A stretch of 12,875 nt of DNA, taken from assembly GCA_001784535.1 (NCBI GenBank), contig MFRJ01000106.1:2534-15408 (forward strand). Direction: 5' to 3'. The stretch comes from Candidatus Melainabacteria bacterium GWA2_34_9 (GTDB lineage Bacteria; Cyanobacteriota; Vampirovibrionia; Gastranaerophilales; UBA9971). A model generated the notes under the pieces. It worked only from the letters and a program-made list of their open reading frames with translations. It searched no databases and was not told the origin of the DNA. The position numbers were made by a program, and so were the translations under genes. Numbering within the stretch: position 1 is the first letter of the stretch; each line of letters begins with the position of its first letter. Below, piece by piece: positions 7,305 to 12,875 of this stretch.

Positions 7305-7592
7305 ATACTCACTTACCCCGTTCACTATAATGGTTTTGACCACTTTTTCTTAGTAATCCATTTCGCTGCAATTACAAATTGCTCATACGTATTTAATATA
7401 TTACCACTCTTGACTTTGAAATTCTTGCATTAATTAGATGAGAAAATAACAAATATACAAATTAACTTGAATTAACTGGTAAATTTTAATAATTGCAATT
7501 TAACAAAAGTTTAAATAAGTTCTATATTATTTTCATTTTAAGTATAATAAAAATGTTAATTTATTAATGGCTTTAATTTTAGGAGGAAACTG
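7305..7592. other. Divergent intergenic region between the synthase and ferredoxin genes
   Basis: This 288-base AT-rich stretch must hold promoters for both directions. On the plus side TATAAT at 7543-7548 is clear. On the minus side I see no convincing -35/-10 pair. A 34-codon minus-strand open stretch without a start codon (7325-7429) is described under findings. No RNA gene or long repeat is apparent. Confidence 0.6.
7520..7548 (+). promoter_or_regulatory. Probable ferredoxin promoter
   Basis: A perfect TATAAT (7543-7548) lies 44 bases before the ferredoxin ATG. The element 17 bases upstream is TTCTAT (7520-7525), only a half match to TTGACA. Confidence 0.4.
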
Positions 7593-7769
7593 ATGAAAGT
7601 AAAGATTGAAGACGGTTGTATAGCTTGCGGCGCATGCGAATCTATTTGTGAAGCTGTTTTTACAGTAGAAGATGTTGCTGTTGTTAATGAAGCAAATATT
7701 GCCGGCAACGAAGAATGCGTTAAAGAAGCAGCTGAAGCTTGTCCTGTTAGCGTAATCGTTATCGAATAG
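7593..7769 (+). CDS. Single-cluster [4Fe-4S] ferredoxin
   Basis: This 58-residue protein reads MKVKIEDGCIACGACESICE at its start. The cluster ligands should be Cys9, Cys12, Cys15 and Cys50 (CIACGAC, then ACPVSVI near the end). Cys19 and Cys42 match the positions that form a disulfide in the single-cluster Thermotoga maritima ferredoxin, whose layout this follows closely. The usual proline after the fourth cysteine is Glu20. The protein is acidic, as small electron-carrier ferredoxins are. The start is secure, with AGGAGG at 7581-7586 six bases upstream. A terminator 28 bases after the stop makes it a single-gene unit, divergent from the synthase operon. Its redox partners cannot be read from the neighbours. 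Confidence 0.93.
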   Translation: MKVKIEDGCIACGACESICEAVFTVEDVAVVNEANIAGNEECVKEAAEACPVSVIVIE

Positions 7770-7797
7770 TATATTTCAATAAAACCGAAACAAAAAG

Positions 7798-7828
7798 CTC
7801 CTCTTATTTTTTAATAGGGGAGTTTTTT
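7798..7828 (+). terminator. Rho-independent terminator after the ferredoxin gene
   Basis: CTCCTCTTAT pairs with ATAGGGGAG (one bulge, one T-G pair) across a short T/A loop, followed by six T at 7823-7828. Confidence 0.85.
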
Positions 7829-7910
7829 ATAAATAACATTATGAAATTTGGTTTTTCTGGTAGACTATTGATGAGAGATGAAGCATTAAAGAATTTTAGA
7901 AAAAGATTAA

Positions 7911-9203
7911 ATGTTTATTGATAAGGCAAAAATTAATATTACTTCAGGTTCAGGAGGCAACGGAATGGTCGCCTGGAGAAGAGAAAAGTACGTTGATAAA
8001 GGCGGTCCTGCCGGCGGAGACGGAGGAAGAGGCGGAGACGTATATATTGTAGCTGATACCAATTTATCAACTTTATTAGATTTTAAATACCAGTCAAAAT
8101 TTGCCGCAGAAGAAGGCGAAAAAGGCGGAATAAAAGATCAGCACGGAAAAAACGGACAGCATCTTTTTATAAAAGTTCCGTGCGGAACTCTTATAAAAGA
8201 CCTTAAGTCCGGAAAAATCATAGGAGATATAACTCACGATGGACAACAAATCATTGTTGCTCAAGGAGGAAGAGGGGGTAGAGGAAATGCAAGATTCGCT
8301 ACTTCTATAAGAAGAGCTCCTCAATTTTGTGAACCCGGAGAACCTGGTATCAGCAGAGAACTTGAACTTGAATTGAAATTAATTGCCGATATCGGATTTT
8401 TAGGAATGCCAAACGCAGGCAAATCAACTTTAATAAGCGTAATAAGTGCTGCAAAACCCAAAATAGCTGATTATCCTTTTACAACACTAGTTCCTAATCT
8501 CGGTATAATAAAAAAACCTGATGGTGACGGAATTGTTATTGCAGATATTCCGGGGCTTATCGAAGGCGCAAGTCAAGGAATTGGTCTGGGATTTGAATTT
8601 CTTCGCCATGTAGAAAGAACCCGACTGCTTGTGCATCTTCTAGATATGACTGAAGAAGACCCTGTGAATAATTATAAAATTATCAATAAAGAACTTGAAA
8701 AATACGGCGGAAGATTGAACGAAATTCCGCAGATTATTGCTTTAAACAAAATTGACGCTGCAGATTCTGAAAAAGTCGAAGAGATAGCAAAAATTTTCAA
8801 TAACGATAATAAAGAAGTATTCAAAATTTCTGCTGCAACCGGAGAAGGTACAAAAGATCTTGTTTATCATTTAATTCAAAAAATTGAAGAAATTCCTTTG
8901 CCGGAATTTAATATAGAAGTAGAAAAAGACGAAGACGCACGAGATCATGATGATAGCGAATATGAAGTTATTAGTTATGGTAATTATTTTGTCGTCAAAG
9001 GCGGTAGGGTTGAACGACTGGTAGCAATAACAGATTTAAAAATTTCAGAAGCTACATATAGGCTCGAAAATATACTAAAAGGAATGGGCGTGTTTAAAGC
9101 GCTTGAAGATGCCGGAATTCAAGATGGTGACAGCGTAAAAATAGGCGAATTTGAATTTGATTATTATTCTGATGAGATAGCAGAAATTGACGAGGTGAAA
9201 TAA
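7911..9203 (+). CDS. obg: Obg family GTPase (ribosome biogenesis)
   Basis: Obg is an essential GTPase that binds the 50S subunit during assembly and links growth to stress. The 430 residues show all three domains. The glycine-rich Obg fold is at 1-158 (GGNGMVAWRREKYVDKGGPA at 15-34, later GGRGGRGNARFAT). The G domain has G1 GMPNAGKST (165-173), the switch I threonines (191-192), G3 DIPG (212-215), G4 NKID (279-282) and G5 SAAT (307-310). A C-terminal OCT domain of about 70 residues spans 350-420. The tail is short and acidic. The ATG has only a weak ribosome binding site (AGAAAAAGA, about 7898-7906), but MFIDKAKI is the standard Obg N-terminus. It probably shares a transcript with the aminotransferase gene, which begins two bases after its stop. 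Confidence 0.97.
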   Translation: MFIDKAKINITSGSGGNGMVAWRREKYVDKGGPAGGDGGRGGDVYIVADTNLSTLLDFKYQSKFAAEEGEKGGIKDQHGKNGQHLFIKVPCGTLIKDLKSGKIIGDITHDGQQIIVAQGGRGGRGNARFATSIRRAPQFCEPGEPGISRELELELKLIADIGFLGMPNAGKSTLISVISAAKPKIADYPFTTLVPNLGIIKKPDGDGIVIADIPGLIEGASQGIGLGFEFLRHVERTRLLVHLLDMTEEDPVNNYKIINKELEKYGGRLNEIPQIIALNKIDAADSEKVEEIAKIFNNDNKEVFKISAATGEGTKDLVYHLIQKIEEIPLPEFNIEVEKDEDARDHDDSEYEVISYGNYFVVKGGRVERLVAITDLKISEATYRLENILKGMGVFKALEDAGIQDGDSVKIGEFEFDYYSDEIAEIDEVK

Positions 9204-9204
9204 G

Positions 9205-10353
9205 ATGAAAGACAAGCAATTTTTAATGATTCCTGGACCTACTCCGGTACCGGAAACAGCTCTTTTAGCTATGGCAAAGCACCCTATGGGGCACAGAAGC
9301 TCTGAGTTTTCAGCAGTTTTAGCAGAAGTTTTTGCGGATTTAAAATGGCTGTTCCAGACTCAGGAAGATGTGTTTATCTTTACCTCTAGCGGCACAGGGG
9401 CAATGGAAGCGGCTATTTATAATCTTGTGAATCCGGGCGATAAAGTTCTCAGCCTCGTTATAGGAAATTTCGGAGAAAGATGGGCAAAAATAGCCAAAAT
9501 GCGCGGAGCTGATGTAGAAATAATTGCTGCTGACAGGGGAAAGGCAATTGATCCCGCTGTTTTAAAAGCAAGACTTGATCAGGACGTAAATAAAGAAATC
9601 AAATTTGTTACTCTGACTCATAATGAAACCTCAACAGGCGTAACAAACGACCTGAAAACCTTAAATGATATAATTCAGGAACATGGAGCAATTTCTATCG
9701 TTGACGGAGTTACCAGCGTTGGAGCAATTCAACTTAAAATGGACGAATGGAAAATTGACGTTGTTGTTTCAGGAAGTCAAAAAGGATTTATGATTCCTCC
9801 CGGCTTGGCATTCCTTGCTTGCAGTAAAAAAGCCTGGAAAGCTTACGAAAATTGCAAAAACCCTAGTTTTTATTTTAATTTTGGTGCTTACAAAAAATCC
9901 GCTGCAGAAAGCACAACACCTTATACACCTAACGTTTCATTGATTATGGCTCTTAGGGAAACCTTAAAAATGATGAAAGCTTAAGGTCTTGAAAACATTT
10001 TTAACAGGCACGCAAAACTTGCTGCAGGCTTAAGAGCAGGCGTAAGAAGTATGGGATTAAAATTGTTTGTTGAAGATGACAGTATTGCTAGCAATGCAAT
10101 TACTTCTATCCTTCCTCCTGATGGAGTTTCTGTTCCTGATATTAGAAAAACACTTAATAAAGACTTTGATATTGTTGTTGCGAACGGACAAAATCAACTT
10201 CAGGACAAAATTTTCAGGATGGGACATCTCGGCTTTGTTAGTGAAAGAGATTTGATTACAGCAATTGGTTCTCTGGAAATGACTTTAGCCAAACTCGGCT
10301 ACAAATCACCAAAAGGAGAAGCAACCACAGCAGCAATTAAAGCTTTAATATAA
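9205..10353 (+). pseudogene. Class V aminotransferase (alanine-glyoxylate/serine-pyruvate type) interrupted by an in-frame TAA
   Basis: The frame from ATG 9205 encodes 259 residues, stops at TAA 9982-9984, and continues in the same frame for 122 codons to TAA 10351-10353. Read through, it is 382 residues, about the size of the cyanobacterial 'soluble hydrogenase 42 kDa subunit' family, a PLP-dependent aminotransferase group. The first part has the N-terminal MIPGPTPVP (8-16), SSGTGAMEA (61-69), DGVTSVGA (167-174) and the PLP lysine in SGSQKGF (K193). The second part has the C-terminal domain, including KIFRMGHLGF with the likely substrate-carboxylate arginine. Homologues read MMKAEGL where this reads MMKA-stop-GL, so one GAA-to-TAA change explains it. 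The ATG at 10051 has no good ribosome binding site. GAGGTGA at 9192-9198 serves the 9205 start. A recent nonsense mutation, a sequencing error or readthrough are all possible. Confidence 0.85.
9982..9984 (+). other. Internal in-frame TAA in the aminotransferase gene
   Basis: Codon 260 is TAA in the context GCT TAA GGT. The family usually has glutamate here (GAA, one base different). The frame is the same on both sides, so this is a substitution and not a frameshift. Confidence 0.9.
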
Positions 10354-10366
10354 CTAAAAAGTAAAT

Positions 10367-10405
10367 AATTAAAAGAGAACCTTAATTTAAGGTTCTCTTT
10401 TAATT
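10367..10405. terminator. Bidirectional terminator, 39-base perfect palindrome
   Basis: Arms of 19 bases (10367-10385 and 10387-10405) are perfect reverse complements around one central T. Each strand ends the stem in TTTTAATT. It lies between the aminotransferase stop and the stop of the converging slipin gene, so it can end transcription from both sides. Confidence 0.9.
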
Positions 10406-10419
10406 ATAAAATTGAAAAG

Positions 10420-11343
10420 CTATTGTTGTGTTTGATTAGAATTTTTTAAATGCTGCATTAATTCTATAGGGAATAAAACAATTGTATTTGAAGGTGAAGC
10501 ACCAAGCCCATCAATAGTTTGAAGAGTTCTTAATTCCATAGCGCCTTTGCTTTCAAGCATAATTTTTGCCGCCTCGGAAAGATTGACAGACGCGAGCTTG
10601 TCGCCTTCAGCTTTGATAATTGTGGCTCTTTTTTCTCTTTCTGCAGAAGCCTGACGGGACATTACTCTTTTTAAGTCTTCCGGCATCTGAATATCAAGGA
10701 TTCTCACAGAATCAACATACATTCCCCATTCTTTAACTTTTTCTTTAAAATGTTCATAAACTTCTTTTTGTACTCTTTCTCTTTCTGCGAGAACTTCATC
10801 GAGGCTTAATCCTCCAAGAACATCTCTAAGTGAGTTTTGGGCATATTGAGAAATAGCAAATCTATAGTCCTGAATTTTTACTATTGATTTCTCCGCATCT
10901 TCAATCTTGAAAAATACTACGCCATCAACTTCTATAGGAACGTTATCTTTTGTAATTACGCTTTGTTTTGGGATATTTAAAGTTAAAACTCTCATATCCA
11001 AAAATTTTGCATAATCAATTATTGGGATAACATATATAATTCCGGGACCTTTCACAGAATGGAAACTGCCGTATCTAAGAATAACAGCTCTTTCCCACTG
11101 GGCAGTAATTCTTAGACCGGAAACAAGAGTTGAAATAATTGCAAGTAGCACTACTTCAAAGAAAATAATAATAATAAAAGGCATTCTTGTAATTGCAAAA
11201 ATTGCAAACATAAATACCAGTGAAATAAATGCGCAAATTACAAAGATAATACCTCTAAGCCCTGAACCTAATGAAACATGCTCATAAGACGGTGAAGCAA
11301 AACTTCTTGACATATAACCGTCAACTGGATTGATAATAGACAT
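10420..11343 (-). CDS. Slipin/stomatin-like SPFH-domain membrane protein
   Basis: The 307-residue protein has a hydrophobic N-terminal hairpin with two membrane segments (about 31-51 and 54-75). An SPFH (band 7) domain follows (about 76-235), with the typical slipin sequence AQWERAVILRYGSFHSVKGP (81-100), the DMRVLTLNIPKQ strand (116-127) and SLRDVLGGLSLDEVLAERE (171-189). After it come the charged helix EREKRATIIKAEGDKLAS (235-252) and a short C-terminal tail. Slipins oligomerise on membranes and are thought to organise membrane domains or regulate proteases. The usual bacterial partner, an NfeD protein, is not next to it. The ATG has AAGGAGG (11349-11355) five bases upstream. It lies 70 bases downstream of the SLOG-like gene on the same strand but has its own promoter candidate, and it ends near a shared terminator. 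Confidence 0.93.
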   Translation of the reverse strand: MSIINPVDGYMSRSFASPSYEHVSLGSGLRGIIFVICAFISLVFMFAIFAITRMPFIIIIFFEVVLLAIISTLVSGLRITAQWERAVILRYGSFHSVKGPGIIYVIPIIDYAKFLDMRVLTLNIPKQSVITKDNVPIEVDGVVFFKIEDAEKSIVKIQDYRFAISQYAQNSLRDVLGGLSLDEVLAERERVQKEVYEHFKEKVKEWGMYVDSVRILDIQMPEDLKRVMSRQASAEREKRATIIKAEGDKLASVNLSEAAKIMLESKGAMELRTLQTIDGLGASPSNTIVLFPIELMQHLKNSNQTQQ

Positions 11344-11372
11344 ACAAACCTCCTTTTTAATATTAAGTAATA

Positions 11373-11401
11373 ATTATATGCAAATAGAGTTTGTATGTAA
11401 A
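11373..11401 (-). promoter_or_regulatory. Probable sigma-70-type promoter of the slipin gene
   Basis: On the minus strand TTTACA (11401-11396) and a perfect TATAAT (11378-11373) are separated by 17 bases. They lie about 30 bases before the slipin ATG and just after the end of the preceding gene. Confidence 0.6.
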
Positions 11402-11413
11402 TAAGATTTAAAG

Positions 11414-12382
11414 TTATATATTTTTAGGAACAGTCAAGGTGGTAAAACCTATTTCTTTCTCGTCAATTAAAGTGTATAAATCTTCGGGTTTTGATTTTCC
11501 AAGCAATCCCATTTCATAAAAGCTTTGATATTGTTTATCCAACCCTGAATAAAAATCTTTTCCGACAAGAAATACTTCCGGTTTTACATTTTTTTTATTG
11601 TATTTAGCCGATGTAATTAAGGATACAGCCCTTTTAAGAGTTTTAATTCCACCCGGAAAAATATAATAGTTATTTCCTATTTTTTCCATATTGGCATTAA
11701 TACGTTCATTACCGCTTATAAAATCAGTTTTTTCAGAAAAAATATTATTCTGATTTTGCAAAATATGATTTACCAGATTATCTTTATCTAAATTTTTTAC
11801 AGGTGTGTATAAATCTTCAGCCTTTGTTTGTCCTAAATAACCGCTCTCTTCTATTGTTTTAAGTTGTTCCCTTATTCCTTCATAAGGTTTATCACCAATT
11901 AAATATAATTTACTTGGTAAACCTTCACCTCTTGAATATTTTCTGTCCAGAAAAGAAGTGAATTCTTTGAGTGTAGCAGCGCCTCCTGGGTTTATAAGCT
12001 TTACTTTTGATTTATTATCAAATTTAATGATTCTTCCGCCTTCGGATTTTGCTTTATCAACAATAACGCAATTTTTTATATCTTCATCGCCGTATAACGG
12101 ATCCATTACTATAACATGATTTTTATCTTTTTCGACGTCAGCAGCAGCTCTGTATGCAGCTCCCATGATTCCATATTTGCAATTACCTGTTAAAATTCTG
12201 TAATCTTTTTTTGCAAGATCGTTTGCAACATTATAAATAAAATCTTCATAAGGTTTAAGTTCCTTCGAAGAACGAGCTGCTCCGAGAATAGATACAGTTT
12301 TATCACGATTTAAATCTGCTTTTTTAACATCATCATTACCTTTAAAAGTAATGAAATTTGAAAAGCAAACTGGTTTAATCAT
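11414..12382 (-). CDS. LOG/SLOG-like nucleotide-binding protein with a duplicated half-domain
   Basis: The first 195 of 322 residues look like a LOG-type (lysine decarboxylase-like, TIGR00730/SLOG) Rossmann domain: TVSILGAARSS (29-39), LTGNCKYGIMGAAYRAAA (64-81) and NPGGAATLKEFTSFL (131-145), the last matching PGGxGTxxE with one Gly to Ala change. The Arg-Lys element usually upstream of that motif is not evident, so phosphoribohydrolase activity is doubtful. Residues 241-304 repeat residues 130-193 without gaps (both have PGG..TLK, a L.G...Y.G segment and EDLYT), but the second copy has Arg in place of the catalytic Glu (PGGIKTLKR). LOG enzymes release the base from cytokinin-type nucleotides, and other SLOG proteins sense nucleotide ligands. 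The ATG has AAGGA ten bases upstream. There is no signal peptide, and the first 15 residues are outside the domain. Divergent from serA. Confidence 0.72.
   Translation of the reverse strand: MIKPVCFSNFITFKGNDDVKKADLNRDKTVSILGAARSSKELKPYEDFIYNVANDLAKKDYRILTGNCKYGIMGAAYRAAADVEKDKNHVIVMDPLYGDEDIKNCVIVDKAKSEGGRIIKFDNKSKVKLINPGGAATLKEFTSFLDRKYSRGEGLPSKLYLIGDKPYEGIREQLKTIEESGYLGQTKAEDLYTPVKNLDKDNLVNHILQNQNNIFSEKTDFISGNERINANMEKIGNNYYIFPGGIKTLKRAVSLITSAKYNKKNVKPEVFLVGKDFYSGLDKQYQSFYEMGLLGKSKPEDLYTLIDEKEIGFTTLTVPKNI
11471..11662 (-). repeat. Second copy of the 64-residue half-domain repeat
   Basis: This encodes residues 241-304 of the SLOG-like protein, containing PGGIKTLKR. It keeps the glycines and the EDLYT end of the first copy but lacks the catalytic Glu. 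Confidence 0.7.
11804..11995 (-). repeat. First copy of the 64-residue half-domain repeat
   Basis: This encodes residues 130-193 of the SLOG-like protein, containing PGGAATLKE. It aligns gaplessly with the second copy (11471-11662) at an offset of 111 residues, with 23 of 64 positions identical by my count. Confidence 0.7.
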
Positions 12383-12545
12383 TTTTAATTATTCCTTGAT
12401 AAATAATTTATATAACTTAACTACTTAAACCACCTGAATATAAAAAATTGCCATGCCCATATAAAATTCTTATTAAGATTGTTTATTTTCTCTTATCAAA
12501 ATGGTATCTTATAGACATGAAATATTAAGAAAAAAAGGAGTTATT

Positions 12546-12875
12546 ATGAAACCAAGAGTTTTAATCACTGATAAAATTGACAAAATTGCGGGCGATATCC
12601 TTTCAGAAGTGGCTGATGTGGATTTTGGCGAAACTTTGCCTGAAGATGAATTAATGAAAATTATTGGAGAATATGACGGTTTTATGGTAAGAAGCCAGAC
12701 AAAAGTAACTCCAAAAATAATGGAAGCCTGTAAAAATATGAAAATTATAGGCAGAGCAGGTGTAGGCGTTGACAATATTGATTTAGAAGCAGCTACAAAC
12801 AAAGGCATCATTGTTGTAAATTCCCCTGAAGGCAATACAACAGCGGCAGCTGAGCACACTATTGCATTAATGCTT
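12546..12875 (+). CDS. serA: D-3-phosphoglycerate dehydrogenase, 5' part (partial)
   Basis: SerA oxidises 3-phosphoglycerate to 3-phosphohydroxypyruvate with NAD+, the first step of serine synthesis. The 110 visible residues are the N-terminal substrate-binding lobe of a D-isomer 2-hydroxyacid dehydrogenase: VLITDKID near the start, YDGFMVRSQTKVT (43-55), GRAGVGVDNID (69-79) and NSPEGNTTAAAEH (92-104). The last motif is typical of SerA within the superfamily. The frame is open at the right edge. ATG 12546 is chosen for AAGGAG (12535-12540) five bases upstream. An in-frame ATG at 12501 would add 15 residues but lacks such a site. The gene diverges from the SLOG-like gene across 163 bases in which I see no convincing promoter. 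Confidence 0.92.
   Translation, partial: MKPRVLITDKIDKIAGDILSEVADVDFGETLPEDELMKIIGEYDGFMVRSQTKVTPKIMEACKNMKIIGRAGVGVDNIDLEAATNKGIIVVNSPEGNTTAAAEHTIALML

Noticed and set aside
7841..7921. A 26-residue frame overlapping the obg start, possibly a coupling peptide
   Set aside because: No Shine-Dalgarno before its ATG and no recognisable feature. Overlap by a few bases can occur by chance.
8094..8324. A 76-codon minus-strand frame inside obg
   Set aside because: Serine-rich shadow of the glycine-rich Obg domain.
10067..10255. A 62-codon frame within the aminotransferase C-terminal part
   Set aside because: Out of frame with the conserved protein, leucine-rich shadow.
10051..10353. Separate 100-residue gene starting at ATG 10051
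   Set aside because: It is the C-terminal part of the aminotransferase in the same frame, and the upstream 22 codons after the TAA also match the family. No convincing ribosome binding site precedes the ATG.
12509..12859. A 116-codon minus-strand frame opposite serA
   Set aside because: The plus strand encodes a clear SerA N-terminus with a strong ribosome binding site.

Overview
The window is about one third G+C and gene-dense, with TAA stops, good Shine-Dalgarno sites and AT-rich hairpins between genes. The gene set suggests a flagellated, Gram-negative-type bacterium. A class V aminotransferase close to the cyanobacterial 'soluble hydrogenase 42 kDa subunit', a FliO-like protein, a Maf-type flagellin glycosylation protein and a nonulosonate synthase together fit a non-photosynthetic relative of Cyanobacteria (Vampirovibrionia/Melainabacteria) best. 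That placement is inferred from remembered protein resemblances and is not proven.

Layout: (1) 1-1033: the 3' end of rplR (ribosomal protein L18), closed by a strong terminator instead of leading into rpsE, then upp. (2) 1034-4065, plus strand: an unrecognised His/Asn/Gln-rich coiled-coil protein, a SprA-related HExxH putative metalloprotease, and a secreted-anchor FliO-like membrane protein whose start lies against a long hairpin. (3) 4073-7304, minus strand: a three-gene operon in the order NeuB-type synthase, KdsC-like HAD phosphatase, Maf/MptE-like protein, converging on the FliO-like gene. It probably makes a nonulosonic acid and transfers it to flagellin. (4) 7305-7592: a divergent intergenic region. 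(5) 7593-10353, plus strand: a 58-residue single-cluster ferredoxin with its own terminator, the ribosome GTPase gene obg, and a class V aminotransferase gene broken by one in-frame TAA. (6) 10367-12382: a 39-base perfect palindrome serving as a two-way terminator, then on the minus strand a slipin (SPFH protein) and a LOG/SLOG-like protein with an internal duplication. (7) 12546-end: the 5' part of serA.

How the genes work together: the minus-strand operon and the FliO-like gene point to a flagellar theme in the middle of the window. obg and the aminotransferase form one transcription unit. The aminotransferase and serA could both belong to serine metabolism, which makes the nonsense codon more interesting. 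The most unusual observations are the aminotransferase nonsense codon, the gapless internal repeat of the SLOG-like protein, the synthase that lacks a SAF domain and is paired with a HAD phosphatase, the histidine-rich repeat protein, and the break in the spc ribosomal operon after rplR.
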